This document shows, in pieces, positions 24,701 to 34,207 of a DNA stretch of 64,000 bases. Position 1 is the stretch's first letter. Every line of letters starts with the position of its first letter. Under the pieces are notes generated by a model that was not told the origin of the DNA, did not search any database, and saw only the letters and a list, made by a program, of their open reading frames with translations. The position numbers were made by a program, and so were the translations under genes. The stretch is from Diospyros lotus (lineage: Eukaryota > Streptophyta > Magnoliopsida > Ericales > Ebenaceae), in NCBI RefSeq assembly GCF_014633365.1, contig NC_068345.1:12222058-12286057 (forward strand). Reading direction: 5' to 3'.

Positions 24701-27700
24701 TTCCTACTCTTCAGGAAATCCTTTCTATCATCTGACATGAAAAAGGTTGCAGGAGTGCTATGTTTTAGCAGACCTTTGATGAGTCAGCTGCCTTGGCGTA
24801 GTTGCTACTACCATCATGATACTCTAAAAGCAAATTGAACTTTTTTGCTTTGGAGTTTCTTTTTGGGTTACACTCTTCATAAAAAGGAATATAGTTGTTA
24901 CCACCCTACTTATCAAAATGATTTGTCTCCGTGTACATAACCGTTTTCAGTCCCTACTCTACATTTTCCTGCCTTCAACTCCTCTTCAGGGCGAGAATGA
25001 CTGTGAAATCAGTTTTCAGCACCTTTACTTCAATCTGAATATTAGCAGACAGCCTTCTTTAAATGATGAGGTACTTTTTATCAATGATCAGTCCCTCCCT
25101 ACTGATGAGTTGCATCCTATTGATAAGTTAATTGAACCAACATTGAAGGCATTACAACTCTATTCTAGATTCTATAAAAATAAGACCACTCTAGATGCTC
25201 GTGGTCAATTATCTGATCCAGAATCCGGTGAGTCTAATTCCTTCCTCATGTTTCATTACATGGATCTTCCCATTGGTAAATGTAAGGGAGTTAGATTTTG
25301 TACTCAATATCCCATGTCTAACTTTGGTTCATATCATAATCCCGCATTTACTTATCTTTCTTTTTTCCTGAAGTTTTCTGTAAGTCAATACCTGAAATGC
25401 TACAGGAACCTTTATGTGCCCCAAAGCGGAAAGAAGCAATAAATGAAAAGATGAAAGCCTAAATAAAAATCATACACGAGACCTCATTAAATAACCAAAA
25501 GTAAAGAAGACAATAGGATACAAGTGGGTGTTTATATTGAAGCATGAGGTATGGGTTGTGGAAATAAAGGCAGATTGGTGGTAAAAGGTTTTGTGCAAAT
25601 TTATGGAATTGAATACGAAACATTTGCAAATTAGGTGTTTATAGTGAAGCATAAAGTATGGTTATTGAAAGACATAGAGGTAGATTGGTGGCGAAAGGTT
25701 TTACAAAAACCTATTGAATTGACTATGAAACATATGCACCAGTGAGAAACATGGACTCTGTTGAGTCCTTATCTCGTTGGCAACAAATCTAGGATGTATT
25801 TCTTCATGGAGATCTTGAAGAGCAAGAATATATGGATTTTCCACATCGAGTTGGATTACCAGGTCTTGATGGAAAGGTATGTAGCTACAGAAGGCATTAT
25901 ATGGACTAAAGCAGTCTCATGGGGCTTGATTTGAAGGTTTTCATAAGCTGTGCAGAGATCCGTTGCAAGCAAAATCAGGCGATCCATACAGTATTTGTTT
26001 TATGTTCTTCTCATGGAAACATAACTGTCCATAATTGTTTATGTGGATAACATGATTCTGCTAACTTGAGGAGATGCAAATGCCAAAAATATTACTTGTG
26101 AGTGAATCTAACATTAGAAACCTGGGCAGCCTAAAATACTTTCCTGGCATTGAAGTGAAAAGGTCTAAACATGGGATATATCTTTTCCCAAGGGAAATAC
26201 ATACTTGACTTTCTTGATGAAACTTGAAAGTTAATGTGTGAAGGCATAGACATTCTGGTGGAGAAGAATCTTCTTTTATGGATAAAGGATAATATCAGCA
26301 TTTTGTTGGCAGATTGATCCATTTGTACACACTCGACCACACGTTGCATGTATAGTTGGTACGGTAAGTCAGTTTTATGCATTCATGACATAAGAAACAT
26401 GTGGAAGCTGTCACAGCCCTAGGGTTTGGCTAGGGTTGTGATAGGAATTTGGAGGGATTTAGGAAAGAGAAAGCAGAAAGGGAGGAAGATTTAGAACTGA
26501 AACAGAGAGAAATGGGGAAGGAAGAGAAGAAGAGCCGAGAGAGAGAATTAAGAGAGAGAATAGAGTTTGAAATTTCAATTCATCAATTCAAGCGTAATCC
26601 TTCTCCTACACAGTGGCTTATTTATAGCCTCACAGCTATTGCACCCATGTGCAATACAACCACCCATGTGCAATACAACTATAAGCCTAACAAGTACTAT
26701 ATCCTTATTACAATATTGCCCTTATACTACTATTAGGGACATGACAATTCCCCCGCCTTGAAACATTTTTTGTCCCCAAGAAATGCCAAACCTCCACAGC
26801 TTCCATATCCTTTTTCCTTCTCTTCCACAACTTGGATGGAGAAGTTTTGAAAAAATTCTGTATGCATAACAGATTTGCAGTGGTTCTCATGTACTTTAAT
26901 TCTTCATCACTTTGCGCAACAATATCCGCAAACGCCTTAAAATGCAGCAATGTAGAAATGTCAAGTCCAGGAGTTGTTGCAACATTAATTTCCATCATCA
27001 CCCCATCTGTCATTGCAGTAGGCAAAAATCCCAATTGGCCATCTATAGCAATAATGCGCAAAGCCGCAACAACTTTGTTCTCCATGGTCAAGCTTTTGAC
27101 TGCTGCATCTATCTTCCTTAGATTTCCTCTCGTCACAGCCATTTGCCAAGATTCCTCACAACTTTGAATCTGTTGCTGAGGAGGGAAATGCCTAATAGGG
27201 TCATAACTCATAGGAGATTTCTCTTGGCTGGAAGAAAAATCATCTGAAACACCTGTCTTGTTTACCTCTATTCCCTCCAACATAAAAAACTGGTTTGCAC
27301 CTTTTGCATTCTGGTTTACATCTTTGGAAATGACAGCAACATGGTGACAGCAATTAAGACCTGCAAAACTTCCTCCTGTTAGTGTTGTCTTCACCCTCTC
27401 GTTAGCTAAGGAATCCTCAGCATTATCTGAAACCATAGGCAATGGAAAAGTATCCTTAGAAGCTCCACCATCAATTCCATTTCTGATAGAATTCTGATTC
27501 AGAACACCATTCGATCCCTCCATCCCTGCTCTAATCACCAGAGGTAACGGATTGGCTTTAGCTTCCTCAATCAGTTCCTCAAATGCTGCCTTATTAATCT
27601 GTTCATCACAGATTCTCTTTGGATAATGCCATTCACCACCAATATCATCACTAATGTTGCATTCCTTCTTGATAATTCTGCTGGAACTGGTACACTTCTT

Positions 27701-30700
27701 CCACTCCATATTGGAAATAGGTAGTGAATCTGCTTCTCGACTTCTTGCTTTCTCCTTCGGCTGCTCCATTTTAAGGAAGTCTTCTTTGTTAAAATTCCCA
27801 TGATAATCCTCAAAGTATTCGGCGGGAAAACTGTAATGATACTCCTTAGATAGTATCATTGCAAACTCTTGCAACTTTTCATGTACCATTTGGCCGAATT
27901 CTTTGCTCGATTCATGTACCACACTTCTTGTTCCTTTGTCCAATCGGCTGCCAACTGAAAATGCAGCCTTCTTTCGTTGCCATTGAGGCCCCATTTCAGC
28001 TGAACATGAAGCACTCTTTTGCTGCAATTGAGATTCCATTGGACTCCTTCATGCACTATTCCTCCTGGCTGAAATCTCACTGGATGGAAAAACAATAGGC
28101 CAAGAAACAACAGCTCTTTCCATCCTAATTTCCTTCTGTATCTGCCTCACCCAATCACCTCTAAAATTGATCCAATAAGTGGCAATTGTAGCCACTGTTA
28201 TGCTTCAAGACCAAGTTTATTATAACAGCAGAAAAAATTGCACACTTACAGCGACTTGATCGGCCTCCAAGAGTCCTCTAGACCGTCTTAATTGTCAACT
28301 GAGAATCACAATCGAAAACGCAGCAATTGCGAATCACCGGAACTGCTCTAGGAGTCTCCTTCAAATTCTGAATATAGATCACAGCCAATAATCGATGTGA
28401 ATGTACCCTAGACACCCTGGACTGCTTGTTGTCAATTTCCGATCAACCTTGTTTCCTTCCGACTTAAATCTCAAACACAGAAAATCCACTGCTCAGTTCT
28501 TCAGCAAGGTTCACCACACTTTCGCTGCTCTGTCACGCAATGGCTGAGGCTCACCGGCTTAGGAATGCTTTCAAAACTACACTCCCGGTTGCTACGAGAC
28601 TTGCTGGAATTAGATACCGGAATTTCCGCACTTCTTAGCCGAGACCCCACAGAATTTAGCGACAGTAAGAGGAATCGAAAGCTGGAATTAGTTGTTGTGC
28701 TTCAGCTTGCTGACCCACACTACCCAACCTCGGAAAATAGCCGCAAACAACCTGCTCTTCCGCTTCACATTTGCCGCCCAGAACAAGCGATCGCCTCACC
28801 TTCTGGATCGACTACAACAATTCGGAAAACAACAGCAATTCACCTTGTCGTTCCACCTTCAAAAACGCGACAACCAAGATTGATTTGCTGCCTCTTTCGC
28901 ATGCACGTCTTTCTTCTCGCTCAAGTGAATTCAAGATCGCTGGTGTAATCGCTACCCAATCATCGTCCACAAGCTCCCATCGTGAATCTTCCTACCTGGC
29001 TCACCTTCAATTCTGGACACGATTAGAGTCTTACCCGCGAGCCGTCAGCCTCTTGCACTGATCGTTCTCCACACAAGATTGTAGGGGATTAAGATAGCCC
29101 AAGCTCTGTGTGCGTTTGCTGAGAATCAACGACTACCCCCAAACTCTCTTCCACTTCACGCCTTCCTTTCTCGCCCGAATCAGCGCCTTTGTCTCACCCA
29201 TTCGTCATCGACGGACTCCTTCACCAACAACGAGCGTTGTCTGTTCGCGACGCTTCAGGTATGCTCGCCTATTGACCCACTCCAATCGTGAACGCTCCTC
29301 TATACTGATTGATGATGGGCTCCGCTATGAATCGGCGACGGAAATTACAACCGACCAAATCAACCAACTCACTTACACGAACGATTGAATTTACAACCGA
29401 GGAATGATTGGCTCTGGTCGGAATCACCTTACGGAATCGTCCAGATCCAATTCAACAGCTAAGGACTGCTGCTCAGTTGTAGTCGGACTAATCAAAATCT
29501 TAGGGCGGGCTCTGTTGCGGTCTCTGAGGATTCGATCGACTCTGTTGGAGCTCCCTATGAGTTCGATCAATACTATTGCAGCTCCTCAACAATCACTCGT
29601 ATCACTGGAATCGCCGAATTCTGCAACTCATTCGCTTTCGCTAAGAGTTGCTTGAATTCGCTTTTAATGACCATCTTGCTCCGCTTCGAATCTGGCTTGC
29701 TTACTTCAAATTTGATCGGACACTATTGATTTTCCAAAACCACAGCCAAGGAATGACTGTTCTGATACCATTTGTCACAGCCCTAGGGTTTGGCTAGGGT
29801 TGTGATAGGAATTTGGAGGGATTTAGGAAAGAGAAAGCAGAAAGGGAGGAAGATTTAGAACTGAAACAGAGAGAAATGGGGAAGGAAGAGAAGAAGAGCC
29901 GAGAGAGAGAATTAAGAGAGAGAATAGAGTTTGAAATTTCAATTCATCAATTCAAGCGTAATCCTTCTCCTACAACAGTGGCTTATTTATAGCCTCACAG
30001 CTATTGCACCCATGTGCAATACAACCACTCATGTGCAATACAACTATAAGCCTAACAAGTACTATATCCTTATTACAATATTGCCCTTATACTACTATTA
30101 GGGACATGACAGAAGCTATTTATAGAACTCTTAGCTACTTGGAAGTCCTTGCCTGTAAAGGGTTGCTGTTTTCTTATCATGATCACTTGAGGATAGAGAC
30201 CTATATAGATGCTAATTGAGCAGGTTTTATTAAGGATTAACTATCTACCTTAGGATATTGCACATTTGTGGGAGGTAATTTAGCCAGTTGGCGTAGTAAA
30301 AGGCAAGTAGTTGCAAGGTCCATTGTAGAGGCAAAATTTAAAAGGAAAAAGATCTATGGGCCCACTCAGTTAGCTGGCAGGGGTGAAAGACAAAGTAGTT
30401 GCAAGATCCATTTTAGAGTCAAAATTTAGAGGGAAAATGATTAATGGGTTGACCCAGTCAGCCAACAGGGGTGAAATGACAATTTTGCCCCCTGTTCCTT
30501 GGTCCAGTCTACTGATTGGGTCATCCCAATTATCATGGCCCAATTCAGAACCATGGCACAAGTAGTGTATGAGAGACTATGGCTGGAGATCTTATTGAAG
30601 AATGGGGTTATGATGACAAAAATGCCATTAGAATGGGGTTGTGTTGTGTTTCCATATTGTACTTGTTGGTTTCACCATATCAACTAAGTGATGGAACACA

Positions 30701-33700
30701 ACTATATTAATTATCTTCATTCACCACCCACCACCATCTCATGAAACTTCTCCATATGAAGATGGTGTTCAAACTTCATTTCATCATTACTCCGCCAAGG
30801 GATATTATCCACTGCCGGTCCCAAGCTCGGATAAAGGAGGAGGGTTGCGTTAGGTAGCCGACAGCCAGTGTAAAACTTAGTCGGATCCAAATATGAATTC
30901 TAGACAAACTATCTGTTGGGATGTAACCCACATAGAAGTCTAGAATTCATGTATCCAACCCCACATAGTGGGATAACGGTTGGATATGTTGTTGTACTCT
31001 TTTGTGATAATTACACAGCTTTATAAGTATAGCTGTCAAATCCTATTAAACATAATTGTACTAAACATATTGAGCTTGACTGGCACTTCATCAAGTAGGA
31101 ACTGGAAGGAATAATTTGCAAACCAACTTGCAGATGTTGTGACCCTGGATGTAGCAAACAGTTTTTTTTTGTGGTCACTTACTGGGCATGCAAGACATCT
31201 ATGCTCAGCTCGGGGGGACATGTTTATAGATTGAGTGATTGACTAATTTTTGTGATCGGGTGATTGTTGTTCCTCCGTTTATATCTATTCATATTTTGAG
31301 ATTTTCTGCTATGTGTACAATACCCAATTATGTGAATTGATAATCAAGCTTTTGGTTCATTTGGCCATGGCAATTCTTATGTCTTCTCTCCCTACACTCT
31401 TTTCCAGGATTCATTCCCATGCGCCCCCCCCCCCCCCCCAAAAAAAAAAAAAAAAAACCAATTCAACAAGTGGTGTCATGATTTAATCCTAAATGAGGGT
31501 TTTGGGTGGCTGGTAAGCGTGTGATCCACTTTGGGACAAGCCTAACGAAGGTTGCAGTAATCTTTTCAAGTAGCTACTATTTCATGATGGGATGTGATAT
31601 TGTGCCTGTGTTGTGCCAAGGGAACTAAGAATTTTGAGCCTTTGCATTTATTTTGCAAATTATGTTTTTCTCTCTTTTTTGTTATATTTTTCCTCTCTTC
31701 CTTTCCCTCCTTTTCACAATGGAATAAAGATGCTTCAACCTCATTAGTTTTCACTCCCTGCTTTGTTAGGATGATGCTTCAGAGGATGAATAGTGACTTC
31801 CTCTGAACTCCATCTTAAACATTAGTTGCCTTTGTCCCCACTTTGGAACCAAGTAATCTTGCAATAGTATTTCTTGGTCAAAATAATAATTACTGGAGGC
31901 CGTTAAGGTTGAATGTGACAGGTGGTGTTGTTTTGCTTTTGATGATATTTTGATGATGAAAAACTTTATATCTTTGGAATTTGAAAATGAGATATATTTT
32001 ATCTTTGGAAATAAAAAATGCAAAATCCAAATAATGGCAAAGGATAATGAGCTTTTAATAGTTAAAAACTGTTGACAATTTTTCACAAATTGTTGGAGAG
32101 TTTTTACAAACTGTTGATCGTTTTAGAAAAGAATCGACTGTTTTTTCTTAGGTGAACTCTTGAACTATCGACATGACAAATTTCAACTCTCTGTTCTTTT
32201 CACGTAAGTTCAAAAACTGTCAACCGTTATTATATAATGTCGATTTGTTGTCAAAACAATTGACCGTTTTTCTAAGGAAGTCAACTGTTTGCCCAAAGCC
32301 GTGAGTATGTTTCAATTTTCTTAAGGAAAATTGCCGACCTATTTGGTAAACTGTCGACCGTTTCTTAACTGACATGTTTAAATGACTAGTTTTTGCATGC
32401 ATTAAAAGCTCCCAGCGACTTTGGCAACGGCTAGTTAATTCAGTGCATGAGAGAAGCCTATAAATACCAGGCCAAGGATGCACTAGAGAGGTTGATCAAG
32501 TGATAAAAGCTTACAAGTTATATTGTTCTTCTCACTAGTGCTTGTACTTTCAATATTTCTCTTAACAAAGTCTGTTTATCTTTTGTAATATATTGTTAAA
32601 GTCTTGTTGCATATTGTTAAAGTCTTGTTAGTGTCAACTCTCAAATTATTCTCTGTGTAAATTGTGTTGTATTTTTTAGCGGTTGTGCTAGAGATCTTAT
32701 TTAGTATAAGTAGGAGGTTGTAAATTCATAGCGGTTTTACTAGATGGCCTATTTGGTTAAGTAGGAGATTATAGTGGATTTTGAAATCTCCAGTGGAGAG
32801 TTAGAGTAGTGGAGTAGGCTGGATTGAGTATAGTGGATTTTGAAATCTCTAGTGAGGAGTTAGAGTAGTGGAGTAGGCTAGATTGAGCTGAACCACTCTA
32901 AATCTTTTGTCTTTTGCTTACCTTGATTTATATTCTCTTGCTCCTAATTCACTGTTTTGATATTTCTCTTTAAAATCTCCACAAATTTTTAAAATCTGTA
33001 AACACCCAATTCACCCCTCTTTCGGGTGTGAGCACCATTAGATTACACAGACAGTGCAATACTTTATGAAATTGGTGAAAGCATTAATGTGCTAACTAAG
33101 CTTTTAGAGAAAGAAAGGGTAAATGTGAATTGTGTTGGCGAACATATGAGAAATGAAAAGAGATACATGCATGCATAACAAGCCATAAGATACAAAGTCT
33201 ACATTAATGATGATAGAGTTACAGGGATGTCTTCCATGCAAGCTAGTCTTTCTTATCAGATTTGGACCTTCATCCTCGGTTGGTCAGTATATGCTGGTTT
33301 TGCACTATTTCCCTTACCGACTTCTACCTTTTCGGTTATTTACTGTTTGCCTCAGAATATAAGATGTATGAATTTATGCTGTATTTGTGGAGCTGTACCA
33401 TCCTTATGAATGTAGATTGAAACTTGTTAAATGCATCATGAATTTGACTATTTATTGTCTTGAAATACCAAAGGCAGCTCTTAACTGTGCAGAGCTTCAA
33501 ATTCTATCTGCTACTAATCTAGAAATTGATACTGGCAATAGAGCATGCTTAGTATATCTCTTTCTTTCTTGTTTAATGCTCTTTTCTCATGTCAAATGAA
33601 ATTGCAAATCCTCAAATGCTTTTGAGCTGCATTTTGCCTTTGATTCTTTGGCAGTTGGAGTTCTGCTGCCGTTTCATCCTTCTTAACTAGTATCATCTAT

Positions 33701-34207
33701 ATACCTCTCCCCCATCATTTCATGTTTGTGATCGTTATTCTTTCATGTAATTGCAGTTTCTTCGAAGGGTATTCAGCATAGACACCATTGTGAAACCTCT
33801 TCCTCCTGCGATGGCATACAATGCCTCCCGCAACTTGAGTTTCTTTACTCGAATCTTCACTCAGTTCTTTGGTAAGTCCTAATACATAAATGTCAACTTC
33901 CTCTCAGTTTTTAGATCTGACCAATAGGGGTGCTTTATTTAGACCTTTTTCCAGCTGTTTTAAGTTAGGTGATAAGATGTGAAATTCAGGTTGTTTGCCA
34001 GGGACCATTTAAGCTCATTGTTCTTTTCAACCGTGAAACATTGTTGACCAAAATTATATCTGTTTTTTTTTCAGATTCTTCTCTTTTATCTTTCTCTTCT
34101 CCCAATCTGATGGTGGTGTGTTTTGTTGAGCAGATCCTGACGGCATCTCAAATGCACAGAAATCTCTTGGATTAGGACAAGAAGAGAAAGTTCGTAAAGT
34201 CCGTTGA
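21799..34207 (+). CDS. TOM2B-like small basic protein (tobamovirus multiplication 2B family)
   Basis: Coding exons are 21799-22038, 33757-33871 and 34134-34207, joined at GT-AG sites (phases 0 and 1), for 142 residues. Exon 1 encodes a basic N-terminus with EEVDADKFKDAKLKVTRQPG and SEIDPELRYSFQRNFQ. Exon 2 continues FLRRVFSIDTIVKPLPPAM, and exon 3 ends SLGLGQEEKVRKVR. I recognise this pattern from plant TOM2B-like proteins, small host proteins named from Arabidopsis mutants defective in supporting tobamovirus multiplication; their biochemical role is poorly known. The ATG at 21799 is the only good start. The striking feature is the first intron, 22039-33756 (11,718 bp), filled with nested retroelements, while the exons are intact. 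Exon joining is inferred from conserved flow of the protein across the junctions; the family name is from memory. Confidence 0.72.
22039..24290 (+). other. Start of TOM2B-like intron 1, no gene seen
   Basis: This is intronic sequence after the donor GTCTCTC at 22039. I see no other exon, RNA gene or clear transposon domain. A CT-rich patch lies at 23880-24060 and gives only low-complexity open frames. Confidence 0.5.
25527..25740 (+). repeat. 107-bp tandem duplication inside the old copia reverse transcriptase
   Basis: 25527-25633 and 25634-25740 are two diverged copies of the same reverse-transcriptase segment, each starting GGTGTTTATA and ending near AAACAT(A/T)TGCA. Normal elements have it once. 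The divergence suggests the duplication is not recent. Confidence 0.8.
26409..26746 (-). repeat. 3' LTR of the non-autonomous element
   Basis: It runs TGTCACAGCC...GGACATGACA in plus-strand reading. A TATAAATA box lies on the minus strand at 26619-26626. It contains a duplicated CCCATGTGCAATACAAC word. It differs from 29773-30111 by one indel (CTACACAG versus CTACAACAG) and one C/T change. Confidence 0.93.
26708..28039 (-). CDS. Unrecognised 443-residue protein of the non-autonomous LTR element
   Basis: This is a single long frame starting at ATG 28039 and ending 12 residues inside the 3' LTR, so the purine tract is itself translated. I do not recognise the product. It is hydrophilic and lysine/glutamate-rich in the first half (for example KEEYHYSF-like and EEAKANPLPLVI segments), with no transmembrane segment or signal peptide. 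It has no Cys-His zinc knuckle, no D-S-G protease motif and no YVDD. Residues about 315-410 look more folded (AALRIIAIDGQLGFLPTAM, then LDISTLLHFKAFADIVA) and the end is basic (KLWKRRKKDM). It could be an altered Gag, a captured host gene fragment or an ORF without product. Its intactness fits the young age of the copy. Confidence 0.5.
   Translation of the reverse strand: MESQLQQKSASCSAEMGPQWQRKKAAFSVGSRLDKGTRSVVHESSKEFGQMVHEKLQEFAMILSKEYHYSFPAEYFEDYHGNFNKEDFLKMEQPKEKARSREADSLPISNMEWKKCTSSSRIIKKECNISDDIGGEWHYPKRICDEQINKAAFEELIEEAKANPLPLVIRAGMEGSNGVLNQNSIRNGIDGGASKDTFPLPMVSDNAEDSLANERVKTTLTGGSFAGLNCCHHVAVISKDVNQNAKGANQFFMLEGIEVNKTGVSDDFSSSQEKSPMSYDPIRHFPPQQQIQSCEESWQMAVTRGNLRKIDAAVKSLTMENKVVAALRIIAIDGQLGFLPTAMTDGVMMEINVATTPGLDISTLLHFKAFADIVAQSDEELKYMRTTANLLCIQNFFKTSPSKLWKRRKKDMEAVEVWHFLGTKNVSRRGNCHVPNSSIRAIL
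28040..29758 (-). other. Long leader of the non-autonomous LTR element
   Basis: About 1.7 kb lies between the primer binding site and the ORF start. It is GC-richer than the flanking intron and has many short open frames on both strands but no long one on the sense strand; a 33-codon frame begins soon after the primer site. It may hold packaging or dimerisation signals or the remains of captured coding sequence. I recognise no domain. Confidence 0.5.
29759..29770 (-). other. Primer binding site of the non-autonomous element
   Basis: The minus strand reads TGGTATCAGAAC two bases after the 5' LTR, a near-perfect match to the plant initiator-Met tRNA primer site. Confidence 0.85.
29773..30111 (-). 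repeat. 5' LTR of the non-autonomous element
   Basis: This 339-bp near-identical partner of 26409-26746 has a TATAAATA box on the minus strand at 29984-29991. It is followed immediately by the right copy of the GAAGC target duplication. Confidence 0.93.
30305..30476 (+). repeat. 88-bp-period tandem duplication in the old copia RNase H
   Basis: Two copies (30305-30388 and 30393-30476) of the segment starting AAGTAGTTGCAAG and ending CAGGGGTGAAA replace what should be one RNase H motif (VARS...EAKF). Differences between them are scattered. Confidence 0.75.
30670..31030. mobile_element. Foreign insert splitting the old copia RNase H tail
   Basis: The RNase H reading is lost after about 30640 and resumes with the conserved TKHIELDWHFI-like block at 31042. 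The block between contains AAGCTCGGATAAAGGAGGAG and GACAGCCAGTG words, which I associate with abundant plant LINE-type repeats, and an inverted pair TAGAATTC/GAATTCTAGA around 30894-30945. No ORF is present. Its identity is tentative. Confidence 0.35.
31424..31457. repeat. Compound homopolymer C16-A18
   Basis: Sixteen C are followed directly by eighteen A. This is slippage-prone sequence in intron 1 of the TOM2B-like gene, just right of the old copia element; the true length may be uncertain from sequencing. Confidence 0.9.
31915..33049 (+). repeat. LTR-like repeat with CTGTCGACCG array and TATA box
   Basis: It begins near TGTGACAGGTGGTGTTG, followed by TATTTTGATGATGAAAAAC. An array of AACTGTCGACCGTTT and degenerate copies spans about 32060-32370, a TATAAATA box lies at 32459-32466, and the end is CAATTCACCCCTCTTTCGGG then ATTACACA. 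A 58-bp segment around 32775-32885 (GTGGATTTTGAAATCTC...GGAGTAGGCT) is duplicated in tandem. The array motif is the reverse complement of that in the 3.1-4.5 kb copy, which lies in the opposite orientation, so both carry the same sense-strand motif. It lies in intron 1 of the TOM2B-like gene. Confidence 0.5.

Larger units (their letters stand above)
26409..30111 (-). mobile_element. Young non-autonomous LTR retrotransposon (3.7 kb) with a 443-codon ORF
   Basis: The element has TG...CA ends, two LTRs of 338 and 339 bp that differ at only two positions, and a 5-bp target duplication GAAGC (26404-26408 and 30112-30116) exactly splitting an old copia RNase H frame. Orientation is minus: the primer binding site (TGGTATCAGAAC on the minus strand, 29759-29770) sits next to the right-hand LTR, and a G-rich tract (GGGGGAAT, 26747-26754) next to the left-hand LTR. 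The internal 3026 bp contain one long frame, and I see no reverse transcriptase, integrase, RNase H or zinc knuckle. It must borrow the machinery of another element. The near-identical LTRs indicate very recent insertion. Confidence 0.93.
24290..31230 (+). mobile_element. Old Ty1/copia element, internally deleted and nested, in TOM2B-like intron 1
   Basis: Plus-strand remnants occur in copia order. A Gag core at about 24310-24780 includes KEIWDA and later a proline-rich LPTLQE-like stretch. The C-terminal side of integrase lies at about 24860-24910. Broken reverse transcriptase spans 25490-26100 (VFLHGDLEE, then degraded sequence where YVDD is expected). RNase H runs after the insertion, at 30112-30640 (LSYLE, IETYIDAN, GYCTFVGGN), and the tail is at 31040-31220 (TKHIELDWHFIK-like). 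Protease and most of integrase are gone. A younger LTR element occupies 26409-30111. LTRs of this copy were not identified. The frame is full of stops. Confidence 0.8.

Noticed and set aside
28565..29655. Several 60-127 codon plus-strand frames in the young LTR element
   Set aside because: They are antisense to the element's transcription, overlap one another and show no domain.
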